From Sordariomycetes sp. S80-01Y (taxonomy: Eukaryota; Ascomycota; Sordariomycetes), in assembly GCA_037042185.1 (NCBI GenBank), contig JAXQJY010000025.1, positions 744,001 through 808,000 on the forward strand: a stretch of 64,000 bases of DNA, given 5' to 3'. Both the position numbers and the translations under genes were made by a program. The stretch's first letter is position 1; each line of letters begins with the position of its first letter. Positions 1 through 11,394 of the stretch are shown piece after piece. The notes beneath the pieces are model-generated. The model was not told the origin of the DNA. It searched no databases and saw only the letters and a list, made by a program, of their open reading frames with translations.

Positions 1-210
1 AACTAAGATATAGCTAGTATCTCAAGAGGGCTCGAATTGTACTTCAATCATGATGTACCAATACGAAAGTTTCAACTGGAGGACACCTTGCACCCTGCGA
101 CTGACTCGGCTTGCTCATTGTCGTTGTGTGCTAACATTGACTTCGTATTCCCGATTATCTCACAAAAAGTCACAAAAGGTGTATAAAGGATTTGCCTGCA
201 TAAAGTTCTA

Positions 211-2076
211 CTACAATCTGCTTCGAGTGATCGATACCCCTGGATTATCCCAGTCTACCTTGCGACCGTGCTGGAACTCCTGCACTCCAAATTCGCCATC
301 CGTCCCAGGCTTCATCATCTCATCAAATATGTCCTTGATCTTAAGATCTTGTCTCTCCGTGCCCCCTTCTGCCCAACCCAGGCTCACCAGTCTCTTGGAC
401 ATGGCAGACCCAGCGGGCGATGCAACTCGAAGACTCGCAAGGGTTGCGTCCAGCAGCGCCCGAAGTTCGTCGCCATTGTCCGCAAAAGCCATGATGATGC
501 CTCTTTGCTTGAGTTCCGTCGGTGAGACCGGTCGTGCGGTAAGCAAGGCTTCCCTCGCGAAAGCTGGTCCCCACTCGCGGATAATGTATTTGGAGATGGT
601 CGCAGCACAGATGCCGAGCTTGACTTCGCTGAGCGTAACGTCGGCAGATTTGACGGCGATTCTTAGGTCGCATGCAAAAGCAAGGCCAACTCCCCCTCCA
701 AAAGCAGGGCCATTGAGGCATGCGATGGTGACTTTTGGGCACTGGTCAATCGCCTCAAGGAGCGCTGTGAGTCGCTTGAACTGAGCGTTTCGGACTGCGT
801 CTCCAGAGCCCACCGCAGTGTTGTCTTTGCTCAGGTCCATGCCGGTACAGAAGAACTTGCCCTTCCCAGTGATGACCACACGACTGATACTATTGTCGGC
901 CCCGGCGCGCCGAAACTCAGAGGTAAGGCCGTCTATCATTGATGCGGTGAGACAATTGCCATTCTTCGCGCGGTTCATGGTCAACCTGAGATTGACACCG
1001 GAGCGGTGAACTAGAAGACCATCCAGCTCCTTAACAGGCTCCCAATCTAGAGATCGGGTCTTGGTGGCCCCCTGGTCTTGGAGGATGGTGGTCGCTTTGC
1101 CCCTCAGCGTTAAAGCCGTCCCAGCACGACTTCCATTTGGTTGATTGAGCTGTCGAGAGATCCAATCTCCTACTTCCACCAGTCGCGCAAGATGAACACC
1201 GGTGTAGACTCCAGCATTCTCAAACATGTAAACGACATCCTCAGTGGCAACATTGCCTCGTGCGCCCGGCGCGAATGGACATCCTCCCAACCCTGCGACA
1301 CTGCTGTCGAATATGCGGATGCCGCATTGGTAGGCTTCCCACACATTCGCCAATGCCTGGCCATATGTGTCATGGAAATGAACAGCTAGCCTGTCTGGCG
1401 GCACACCGTTGTCGAAGAGGAACGCGAGCAAGTTCCGGACTTGGTGTGGTGTACCAACACCCAGAGTGTCCCCAAGACTGACTTCGTAGCAGCCCATTTC
1501 CAGAAGAGCTTTGACACCGTGGAGGACCGCAGCTTGCGGCGTTTTTCCTTGGTAAGGGTCCGCGAAGATGCAGGATAGATACCTGCGAGAGTGGTTGTCA
1601 GTCGATTGCTACAGGGATAGGATCAAAGAGAGGAAGCACCCTCTAACAGTGATACCTGACTCTATGGCTGCTTTGGCAACTCGTGTCGAGATCTCAACGC
1701 CCTGAGCTACTGTGCGATTCGTATTGGCCTTACTGAAGCCTTCAGTTGCGCTCACGAAAACCGCAATGTGCTTAACACCATGGCTCTTGGCAAGCTCGAG
1801 GCCTTTCATATTGGGCACCAGAACCGGGTAACATCCCCTTTCTTCGCGCTGCAGTGCAGCCGCATGTTTCTTGAGTACTTGGCTGTAGTCTCTCAATTGC
1901 GGTATTGCTCGTGGGGACACAACGGATGTGAGCTCGATGGTGTCAAGGCCGGTCTGGTGCAGACGCTGTATGAGCTCAACCTTGGTCTCAGCTGGCAGGT
2001 ACTCTGGGATGTTTTGCAGCCCATCGCGTGGGCCGACCTCGACAATGGTCACATTGGTTCTGGGCGCCATATTCAC
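211..2076 (-). CDS. HMG-CoA lyase / methylglutaconyl-CoA hydratase fusion, peroxisomal signal
   Basis: Two exons, complement(211..1582, 1640..2076), about 602 aa; a 57 nt intron (donor GTGCTT) restores the lyase motif RGYLSC. Residues ~1-300 are 3-hydroxy-3-methylglutaryl-CoA lyase: VGPRDGLQN near the N-terminus, the metal-binding HFHDTYGQ (His ~214 and ~216), and the catalytic Cys loop GLGGCPFAPGARGN (Cys ~247). Residues ~325-602 are a crotonase fold: GKFFCTGMDLS, the oxyanion-type GPAFGGGVGLAFACDLR, and SEVKLGI with the catalytic-type Glu, closest in style to LiuC-type 3-methylglutaconyl-CoA hydratases. These are the last two steps of leucine breakdown, giving acetyl-CoA and acetoacetate. 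The join lies inside one uninterrupted exon, so the fusion is not a splicing artefact. The protein ends in Ser-Arg-Leu, a PTS1 peroxisomal signal, and has no obvious mitochondrial presequence. Start is at 2076 or the in-frame ATG at 2070. Substrate is inferred from family resemblance. Confidence 0.88.
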
Positions 2077-2678
2077 CGTGAACTTGCGATACCGAGGGCT
2101 GCTTCGAATGACAAGGGCTGTTACCGTGTTGCAGTGTCAAAACCCAATACTAAACGCATTACAGACTAATCACCAATACCATGTGATCGGCACTTAAACA
2201 ACCCGATTTCGCAGTCCCCATCATGGCTAGTCTGTCTTCGCCGGTCCGAAAGTCTTGGTGTTGTCGGGGCGGTTGCGGCCGAAGACTCGGGTCAGCCTCC
2301 ACGGGGACCGGTCCGAATCCCGGGCCGGCGGCGCTATACAGAAAAGAATCCCGTTACGACGGGATGGATCTCAGGAATGCACTCAAGCGGCTCGTTCTTG
2401 CTGGATGATTCGATCCAGCTTTGGTCGCATAGCCAAGTGAGTTCTGAGAAAGCAACATGTGATTAGAAACCCGGAACCTCCTGTGCCTACGTACTGCTTC
2501 ACTAGCTCTCGTTGTACACACAATTGTTCCGGTAAAACAAGACAGGCTCAAGTCTAGATCCTGAACTATCGAGCCATTAATTCGATTGAAACCCCCAGAT
2601 TCTATTCGTTTTTGCCGTGCTACACTTCTTGATAGGAAGACCTCGCCGTCAGTATCACCTCGAAGCTCGCCTTGCGCC
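2077..2678. promoter_or_regulatory. Divergent promoter with CGG/CCG-rich repeated sites
   Basis: This 600 bp region separates the fusion enzyme (leftward) from a Zn2Cys6 regulator (rightward). It holds two direct copies of CCGGTCCGAA (2241-2250 and 2308-2317). The second overlaps the perfect palindrome GGACCGGTCC (2305-2314). Several further CGG/CCG triplets lie between them, such as CGGTTGCGGCCG. Paired CGG/CCG triplets are the classic target of Zn2Cys6 dimers. That the adjacent factor binds here is an inference. Confidence 0.45.
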
Positions 2679-5130
2679 ATGTCTGTCGAACCCGGTCTCG
2701 ATGCCACCCCGAAGCAGACCCCCGAGTCTGCATCGCGCTCTGACAAGCTCGCAATAAAGCGACGGGCTGCACGAGCTTGCCTTAACTGTCGAGCAAGAAA
2801 AGTTCGGTGCGACGTGGTTGAAAGTCAACCATGCAGAAACTGTCTATGGGATGAGGCAGCCTGTGTAGTACAAAAGCGTCGCAAGTGAGACATACCTCTC
2901 CAGCTTTCATTGTTTGATGCTTACAGCACTCGCAGTGGCAGACAGAAGGAACCGACGGTTAGTGAGGCAGGCGCTCTCACTCCACGAGCAGATTATTCGA
3001 GGCACCAGCCTCCTCTACCCAGCCCGAGAACCACAATCACCCAAGACTGGCGGCCTGATGCACATGTTCTGACGCCAAACACCTTGTCCGTGTTGAACGA
3101 TGATCACGAGGAGAAGTGGCGCGAGCACCCCAGTACAACACGTAAGTTGCCCTTCATCTAAGAAGCGAATTGTTGCAGTATAGCTAAAGGAGGCGTTCCA
3201 GCCGTCGATGGCGCGGTTTGCGACACGCCGATCGATGAACGCTGTAGCACGGGTTTCATGAGTTCCTCTTTGCAACAACAGTCCTACAGTCAGTCACGTT
3301 TTCTGTCATCCATGGTCAACTTACTGCGGGCTTCGAGCCGGGAGGAGCAGCAGAGCCCCGCGCCTGACTTTTGCCGAGCTCGGCCGGACATCCTGGCGAG
3401 CCTGCCTGAGCATTTCAAACCTCACTCGCCAGCTTTGGATCCGAACGCGCTCGACTTCTTGTATTCTAGCGGCGCTCTGATGCTTCCTTCACCGGCTGTT
3501 CAAGGATCACTCATCAGGGCTTACGCACGGGGCGTTCACGCCAACATGCCTTGTGTAGACATCCATCATGTTGCAGGCGCACTAGGCCCCGTATCGGCTA
3601 CAAGAGCTTCCATAAGTCTGATGCTTTATCAAGCCGTGATGTTTGCTGGCTCTATTTTTGTCAGCCCAAATGAGCTAGAGTGTATGGGGTATGAGACAAG
3701 GAGGGCCGCGATGGACGATCTTTTTCGAAGAGTCAAAGTGAGTCCGCTACCCTCCAACTGGGCAATGAAGAGCTGACGCGATACAGCTTCTTTACAGCCT
3801 GGAATATGACAGAGATCCAGTCAGCACCATCCAGACCCTCTTGCTATTGTCACTGCGGTCTTCGTCTTCCTCCAGGCATCAAGGTCCCTCGCACTGGATC
3901 AGTCTCGCAGTACAGCTCGCTCGTCGGGAAGGAATCCATAGCCATGCTACGGGTTCAAGATTTTCGATCTCAGATATCGGTATTCGCAAGAGAATTTGGA
4001 CATGCTGCGTGATGCAAGACGCGCTCACCGCCATGGTTGGATGTCGTGCGCCAAATATCAGCTTCAACGAGTCGCGAGCATGTTCGTTGCAGATGGAAGA
4101 CTTCGATTTCACGCCTTGTGGCGAAGCCTCAGGGCTTAGAAAGATCAGGGGTGAGTTGGACGGTCGCTTGGCCGAAGTGTTCATTCAGCTGGCAAAGCTA
4201 TCCTCCCTTCTCAACTGCGTACTCTGGGCTCAAAACGAGGCTACTGGTCTCATGGACCGGACTCACTGCATTGAGTTGTCGACACAATTGGAGCAATGGC
4301 GCCAAGGGTTGCCATCATCTTCTCAACCTCCTGACCCTGCCGCCATGCTTCTTAACGACAAGCCTTCTCCCGTGGATGTTCAGCGCATAGTCCTACACAT
4401 GACGTACCACATCTCGTTCTTCATGCTACATCGTGAGAATCGGAGCTATAACACAGCTTCCTACGCAAGTACCACGGCTTCCGGACTGCCTTTCACCACT
4501 AAACAGCTACAATCTGCTCATTCGGTCATGCGTCTTGCGGCAGTTCTTGTTACATGCAAGCTAGAGGAGCTAGTGCCTGTCGCCGGTGCCGTGCCCCTGC
4601 TTCCTGCTCTAATAGCACACACTCTGGATGCTGCAGTGTGCTCTACACATTACAAGACCGCTCAAGACGCTCAGCAGAGCATCCAATTGCTTGAGCATAT
4701 GAAGGAAAAGTTTGATTTTGCGGAGATGGCCGCCTGCCATCTTGGGTCTTTGCGTGCTGCGACGCATGTTCAACCAGGCGAGGATAGCGGTACTTCATGG
4801 CCAGCGGGCGACGCGCAGTTGACGCCTGAAACTACAAAAACGACCACACCGATGCTCAGCCTGATTGCGTCCCCTCCCAATCTGCTTGCGGATTTTGCAT
4901 CCATTGCAGACTTGAATGATTCGTCTCCAGAGAGCCTGGACTTCGGCCCTTCTGGCCTTGACTTCCTCCTACCTGATAATCCGAACTTCACATCGTGGCT
5001 CGACTCAGCGTGCGAGACCGCGTATACGGAGGACAGCAAGCAGGAACATGGGTTTGATGCACTTCCTCGACATCACGCACTTTTCTTGGAGGATAATGGC
5101 TCTGAGATGCTCTTCCAAAATGTGGTATAG
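2679..5130 (+). CDS. Zn2Cys6 transcription factor
   Basis: Four exons (2679..2884, 2927..3141, 3202..3737, 3787..5130) sum to 766 aa with all phases consistent. The zinc cluster near residues 30-60 is C-LN-C-RARKVR-C-x7-C-RN-C-x6-C, a canonical fungal binuclear cluster, preceded by basic residues. The middle is a fungal-specific transcription factor domain: the stretch LLYSLEYDRDP followed by the leucine-rich TIQTLLLLSLRS and RKRIWTCCVMQD matches the pattern of cutinase-regulator (CTF1)-like factors. The C-terminus is acidic and Asp/Ser-rich, compatible with an activation region. The start is the ATG in GCCATGTC just before the cluster; an upstream in-frame ATG at 2586 would add a non-conserved 31 residues. 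It is divergent from the fusion enzyme and is its most likely regulator by position only. Confidence 0.85.
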
Positions 5131-5197
5131 AATGTTAGAGTTACTCTATTCGAAAAGATCGCATTTGGCGTCGTTAATATGAAGACAGCCCATCGGA

Positions 5198-5395
5198 GCT
5201 AGCAGGATGTTAGGACCAAGTAAATATAGAAATTAACGAGCTGGCTCTTATAGTCTATAAACGGTATCATTCCCCTATAAATAAGCCCTAGCCCCTTTCT
5301 CGCCTAGACTAATCTATAAACATATATATAGTGCCTCTAATTTAGCTTACTTAAGAGCGGCTTTAATAACTTTGAATTAATGTTTGATTAAGGAT
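5198..5395. repeat. Dispersed repeat copy 1, RIP-like (mutated copy)
   Basis: About 200 bp that align along their length with 15059-15260 in the same orientation, starting gctagcagg. By hand alignment, about 30 differences are C-to-T or G-to-A in this copy, against fewer than ten of any other kind. Many fall in CpA/TpG context and create TpA. That is the fingerprint of RIP. Both copies carry the conserved block agcccctttctcgcc. The element type is unknown; size and lack of coding capacity fit a solo LTR or MITE remnant. The surrounding 5131-5547 holds no gene and is AT-rich. Confidence 0.8.
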
Positions 5396-5547
5396 GTGTA
5401 TTGTCTCTAGCTACCTTGTACGTTATGTAATACGCTATGTATACTACGAATACCTGCGTGTTGAAAGGACTGTGCTGGTATGTCGACTAAGGGATCGTGC
5501 ATTTTGGCAAATCCTGAACCCCTGGTCTTTCATGGACTATGGCTAGG

Positions 5548-7169
5548 TTACGAGTCACTATGCTCCACTTCCCCATCCTGTGCCACTTTTTCTTGCAGCA
5601 CAATAGCCTGCTCCGGAACAGCACTGTCACCATCAAATAGAGTTGCCATCTGCTCAAGCGTGTGACCTCGAGTCTCAGGGAAGGTGAAATACACAACAAA
5701 GCCCCATGCAGCGAGCAGCACGACGAAGACGATGTAGTACTTCCAGCCAAGAGCTTCTAGTGCAATTGGGTTCACAAACGAATTCAGGAAGATAGAGGCG
5801 GCAGTCGTGCACCAAGCAACGGTCAGGCCACGCGAGCGGAGGCCGAACTGCCAAATTTCGCAAGGATACGCAACAAGAAAAGGTGATCTATCCAAGGTTA
5901 GCTTGAAATATGTATCTGGGGTAGGAACGCAGCTTACAAGGCAATATCATAGCCTGCATAGAAGAGGAAGAGAAACGGCACAACGGCCAAACCAACCGAC
6001 GAGGACTGGCTCTGAGCGAAAGATCCGCTCAAGCCAGTTACGATTGTGAAGCTGGACAACATTATACCGGCAGAGGCGAGGAAGAGGAAGCGTCGCCCAA
6101 GTCGCTCAACAGACATCGCCGCGCCGACAGCCCAAAGCAAATTCCAGACATTCAGACAAGCATTGATCAAAGTTTGATCGCGAGTAGATGTGACTCCAAC
6201 AGTGTCCAACACGAGAGGAAGGTAGTATGAGATGACACCGTTACCCGCCCACTGCGAGATGAAGCCGAGAGTGACGGAGATGAACAGTCTGTGGCGGTTG
6301 CCCTTCGTTTGACACATGTTGATGTAAGAAGAGCTCTTGCTGGCTTCCTTCTCAGCGGAGATGGCAGTCTCCATCTCGAGCATTTGACCGGACACAATAA
6401 TATCATCTTCCTTACCCCCCGCGTGGTGAACAAGAAGAACTTTTCTAGCCTCATCGCTGCGGCCGACGCTGATAAGCCACCGAGGGCTTTCTGGAGCCAT
6501 GACAAACCCAGGAAGCGCGAGCAGGGGTATGAATACCTGGAGAAGAACGGGAATCCGCCAGGCCCAGTTAGAAGAGATATCACGGGTGCCAAAGGTGACC
6601 CATCCGCAGATTGTGCCCCCAATATACCAGCCACACATGTAAAGCGCGCTGACGATTGCCCTTTGCGAGGGGAAAGCAATCTCGTTGATCAGAACGGGTG
6701 CTGCGTTGCCGAGCCAGCCAGAAGCGATCCCGATGAAGAGTCGGGAGACGGTGAAAGTATCCGGGTTCTGCGCAGCAGTTTGCATCCCGATACCAAGGAT
6801 GATGAAGACGTAGCCGATGTAGATGCCCAGCTTTCGACCCCATCGGTTTGACACCCACGCAGCAAGAGGAAAGGCGGCTATGTTGCCAAGCCAGTAGATT
6901 GCACTGATCCAGCCGAGGTAGGCTCCGGTAGGGTGTTCCATGAAATCCTGCCATTCATCGAGAGCTTGCAGGCCGCCCATGATTCCGCCATCGTAGCCAT
7001 TAGCCGACGCTGATCAGGAGTGTTAGTCATGGGTGCTCCCTGTAGACGGGCAAAAGGTGAGCTTACAGAAAAGGACCAAGGACAAAATGTAGTAGTTCAG
7101 CTTCAGGAGGTGGGTTTGCTTGAACCATGGGAGCACCTGGCCAGCTGCTACATCAACCACATTTTCCAT
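5548..7169 (-). CDS. MFS sugar transporter (lactose/cellodextrin permease-like)
   Basis: Three exons, complement(5548..5887, 5938..7009, 7067..7169), giving 504 aa. The first intron restores FSSANGYDGGIMGGLQAL at TM1, the signature of fungal sugar porters of the lactose permease and cellodextrin transporter groups. Other family marks are NRWGRKLG in loop 2-3, PESPRWLISVGR in the central loop, ERLGRRFLF in loop 8-9, and FPETRGHTLEQ after TM12. It should sit in the plasma membrane and import sugars with protons; the exact substrate cannot be read from sequence. It is divergent from the GH3 beta-glucosidase across a ~770 bp shared promoter. Since that enzyme lacks a signal peptide, import of an intact beta-glucoside followed by cytosolic hydrolysis is a reasonable inference. 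Confidence 0.9.
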
Positions 7170-7936
7170 TGTCAGCTTGTCTGGAAGACAAAGAGCAGAA
7201 AAGAGGAACGAGGAAGAAGAGGAAGAGGAAGAAGACGGGGTGGGGAGCTGGTGCGAAGCGAGACTGGTTCTCTTCAGCTGAGGCTCGTGGCACCGTCGTT
7301 AATGAGGATGTCGTCAACCTTTTAACGTTTTCCCTTCGCAAGACCATCCTCTCGGGTGGCCCTGTGAAGACCTGATTCGGTAAACCAATGCTATGGGGCG
7401 CCCACGGGGTCTAGCGTCGTTCTCTAGTGGAGAAATTAAACTCCGGGGGTTGAAAAATCTAGACCAGGATGTTGAGGCGGAGAATTGGGCTGGTTCTAGA
7501 CGTGAAATAGAACGGGCGGAGGTTCTCCCCATCCAGGCGGAGAAACCGCTGGCCGCTTTTCATCATAGAGCAGTTTGCGTTTACCATGTGCCATGCAAGT
7601 ATTCACTAATTCTCCGGCGTTCCATTTTGAAGCAGGTGATCCCAAACATCCCGAATTCTCCCTTCAAGGGGCTCCTGTACGGAACATTACCAGCTTGGAA
7701 AAAGCATTATTAACCTCTCCGCACGGTTTTCTCCGCTTCGATCGTGGTCGTAGCTTTGCGTTCATTGAAGAGAGTGCTTGTCTTTCTTATGAAGCTTACT
7801 TGCACATTTCAAGAGGTGAATGATTTAGACATATAGTGGGCAGAAGTCACGCACAACACCTGCCCGCGTTCAGCATTATCGCTGACTTTGAGCATCTTGA
7901 GCTTGCAAACAGAAAGATATACCCCGAACTTGTCGA
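7170..7936. promoter_or_regulatory. Shared promoter of transporter and GH3, with repeated CGGAGAA boxes
   Basis: Divergent promoter. CGGAGAA occurs at 7478-7484 and 7538-7544, and its reverse complement TTCTCCG at 7610-7616 and 7729-7735. A related GGCGGAGGTTCTCC lies near 7515-7528. The longer TTCTCCGCTTC (7729-7739) reappears at 11313-11323 upstream of the neighbouring regulator. A purine tract at 7195-7246 reads as a CT-rich block just upstream of the transporter ATG on its own strand, typical of fungal core promoters. Binding by the adjacent Zn2Cys6 protein is inferred. Confidence 0.5.
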
Positions 7937-10631
7937 ATGGGTGCAGTGATCATGAGAGTTGATGTTCCTCTTATCGATGTCGAAGCTCTGATTGAGCAGC
8001 TCACGGTCGATGAAAAGATCGAGCTAACGGCTGGTGAGCTCATTGAAGACTTCCTTCTATGCGCTCAACCTTACATTACTGACATGGAACATTAGGGGTC
8101 GGCTGGTGGCATACCGGTTCAATCAAAAGATTGAATATTCCACCCATTCGTTTCTCTGATGGGCCCAACGGCGTCCGCGGCGCACATTTCTTTGATGCTA
8201 CACCCTCAGCATGTCTCCCTTGCGGAACAGCCGTTGGCGCAACGTTTGACACAGATCTGGTATACCGCTTAGGCCAGTTGCTGTCTGACGAAGCTCACGC
8301 CAAAGGTGCACATGTCATCAATGGACCGACAGCTAATATTCAGCGAGGACCATTGGGCGGCCGCGGCTTCGAGTCCTTCTCAGAAGACCCGCTGCTCTCA
8401 GGCATCATCTCGGGCCGCTATGTTCAGGGCCTGCAAAGCGCTGGCGTGGCAGCTGCGATGAAGCACTTTGTTGCCAACGACATGGAGAGCGAACGAATGG
8501 CCGTCGATGTGCGAGTCAGCGAGCGTGCGTTGAGAGAGGTTTACCTGCTACCGTTCATGATCGCAACGGAAATGGCCAACCCCAAGGTGTTCATGACGGC
8601 ATACAACAAAGTAAATGGGCTTCACGCCCCAGAAAGCCCACATCTCCTGCAGGATATTCTACGGGACGAATGGAAGTGGGACGGTCTTGTAGTGAGCGAT
8701 TGGTTCGGAACTTACAGCACATCCTCGGCCATTAAAGCTGGTCAGGATCTCGAGATGCCAGGTCCTACGAGATGGCGCGGCGAAGCACTAAAGCATGCCG
8801 TATCTTCAAACAAGGTTCGAATGACCGAGCTTGATCAGGCGGTGCGGAACGTGCTCAAGCTCGTCAAGCACGCCTTCGAAAACACAAGCATTCCTCCCAA
8901 TGCCCCAGAAAGACAACTAAACACGCCTGAGCACGTTCAACTCCTGCGGGAAGCGGCAGCTCAGTCCTTAGTGTTGCTCAAGAACGAAAGAAATATTCTG
9001 CCGTTCAACCCTGACAAACGGATAGCCGTGATCGGACCAAACGCAGCCATCTCGGCGTACTGCGGAGGAGGCAGCGCAGCACTCAGGGGGTATCGTACTG
9101 TGACGCCACTGGAAGGCATCAAGGCTCAGGCCAGCGACGTGCTCTTCTCGCAAGGCGCATATGGACACAAGTTCCTGCCTCAGATAGGCAAGCTTCTGAA
9201 GACGCCGGATGGCCAGCGACAAGGATTTGCGCTGCGCGTGTATAACGACCCGTACGACGCAAGCGTGGCGACGGCCCGGAAGCCGATCGAAGAGCGCGTG
9301 CTGGACGACACAAACATCTGGTTCTTGGACTACGAGAATCCAGACCTGAACGACGTGTGGTATGCTGAACTGGAGGGAAACCTGACTGTCGAAACATCCT
9401 CGGAGTGGGACTTTGGTCTGGCCGTCTTCGGCACGGGGGAGCTCTTGATTGATGGCAAGGTCGTCACCTCTAATGTTCACAACCAGCGGCCAGGCGGTCT
9501 TTTCGCTGGTTGCGGTACCGTTGAGGAGAAGAGTAGCGTGATGCTCGAGGCCGGCCGGAGCTACAATATCCTCGTTCGCTGGGGATGCTCACTGACTTCT
9601 AGTCTGAAGATTCCGGGTGTGGTCGAGTTCGGCCAAGGATGTGTCCGCTTAGGCGGTTGTCCACGTCTTGAGCCTACAAAGGCCATCCGGGATGCTGTTG
9701 ATCTTGCTAAGAGCGCTGATCAAGTCGTTCTCTGCGTTGGAACGAACGGGGAGTGGGAGGCCGAGGGCTCTGACCGTCCGAGTATGGCCTTGCCGCCCGG
9801 AACTGACGAGCTCGTGACTGCTGTCCTTGCAGCTAATCCAAACACTGCCATCGTTGTGCAGAGCGGAACTCCGGTGTCGATGCCGTGGATTGATCAGGCT
9901 GGTGCAGTGGTGCAAGCCTGGTTCGGTGGCAGCGAGTGCGGCAACGGTATTGCAGATATTCTCTTTGGTGCCGTCAATCCGGTGAGTCATCATCAATACC
10001 ATCCTGAGGTCCTCTTGTCTCGTCACTAACTCACGAATCACAGGCCGGCAAGCTTCCGATTACGATACCGCGCCGCGTCGCTGATACTCCCAGCGCTCTT
10101 TGCTTCCGCTCGGACGGAGGCCGGGTTATCTATGGCGAGGACGTGTATGTTGGGTATCGCTGGTTTGACACGCTGGACGTTGAGCCACTTTTCCCGTTCG
10201 GCCACGGGCTCTCCTACACGAGCTTCAAACTTGATAGCAGCCTTGACGTTACTATCGAAGGTGGGAGCGTTGTTAAGATTCGCACGCGCGTCACGAATAC
10301 AGGGTCGATCGCAGGGGCCGCTGTCGTCCAGGCGTACGTCAAGCCACCCACGCCAACCCCTCTCACAGCCAGCCCTTCGACACGGACCACGCGACCGCAG
10401 AAAGAGCTGAAGGGGTTCGCCAAGGTTAAGGTCGAGGCGGGAGCGACAAATGCTGTGGAAATAGCCGTAGACTTGCTTAGGGCTACGAGTTACTGGTCCG
10501 AAATGGAGAATCGCTGGCGCAGCGAGGCGGGTATATATACTGTGCTCCTCGGCTTCAGCAGTCGGGACGAGTTCATGGAGCAGACCTTTGAGGTTGACAG
10601 GAGTTTGAGTTGGCAAGGACTAAGGTCATGA
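7937..10631 (+). CDS. GH3 beta-glucosidase with PA14 insert, probably intracellular
   Basis: Three exons (7937..8033, 8096..9981, 10044..10631) give 856 aa. Residues ~1-290 form the GH3 N-terminal barrel. The nucleophile is Asp ~234 in LVVSDWFGTYS, and substrate-site motifs include FSDGPNGVRG and MKHFVANDMESER. The GH3 C-terminal domain begins near ~310 (QSLVLLKNERNILPF) and is interrupted by a PA14-type lectin insert at ~390-530 (DDTNIWFLDYENPDLNDV region). It resumes at VVLCVGTNGEWEAEGSDR, and an Fn3-like tail follows FPFGHGLSYTSF. The N-terminus (MGAVIMRVDVPLID) has no signal peptide, so the enzyme is likely cytosolic; another in-frame ATG is at 7952. It hydrolyses terminal beta-glucosides such as cellobiose or aryl-glucosides; PA14 forms often prefer short substrates. 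Confidence 0.93.
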
Positions 10632-11394
10632 GAAATAAGACCACCGCCGGACATTGCCGTTTTCTAAGAGGTCAAGGATCATGTGAAGTAGAACGGTCTA
10701 GCACGTTACCCCATGCTCGCATCTCAAAGCCAATTCCAATGGTATAAGTATCATTAGGTTGTGCTTCGTTCTCCTTTCAAGATGATTATGCCGCTTATAG
10801 TATTAAAATAGCCGATGATGATGGCTGAAAATGACGATGGACGAAAATTCAACGCGGGTCTAGGGTAAGGTAGGTACGATCTCCCGGACTGGAGGGGGTT
10901 GAGGTGCGAGGTTAATGCAAGAGTTCCCTTATGGGATTGTGCACCTTCAGCAATACGCATAACACCCCATGCCTACCTTTTCCAGGATGTTCTCTCTCTC
11001 TTGGTAGACGCCCCCGTTATGCCTTGAATCTACAGAATGCTGCCTGAACCCAATGGCTGAGTTGCTGCAGTTGGTCCCGCAATCCTATGTCCGCTTGGAT
11101 CTCCTACAGCGAGGTCACCTTCTTAGAGGAAGTTTTATTCAACTTCTCGTCTCATTGGATGGTCAATGGTCCATGCAGGCACGACCTTATTCCTGTGCTT
11201 CGTGATCACGGGTTTATCCAAAGTGGTTGTGACATGGAAGACCGTTCTGGACCACTAATCAAGGTTTGAGCGGATCATCAACTGTTACTTAAATCTCCGC
11301 AACGCTCGATAATTCTCCGCTTCCGCATACTCCAAATGCCCGCAGATTCCAGGTCCTCCTCACCCTCACCTTCTCTTCCGTAGTTACCAGGGCC
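10632..11394. promoter_or_regulatory. Intergenic region / regulator promoter
   Basis: No convincing gene. The last 110 bp before the regulator's ATG carry TCTCCGC (11294-11300) and TTCTCCGCTTC (11313-11323). The latter is identical over 11 bases to 7729-7739 in the transporter/GH3 promoter. This suggests autoregulation or common control. Confidence 0.45.

Noticed and set aside
211-5130. Secondary-metabolite biosynthetic cluster
   Set aside because: An HMG-CoA lyase fusion and a regulator are present, but no synthase, P450 or tailoring enzyme is nearby.
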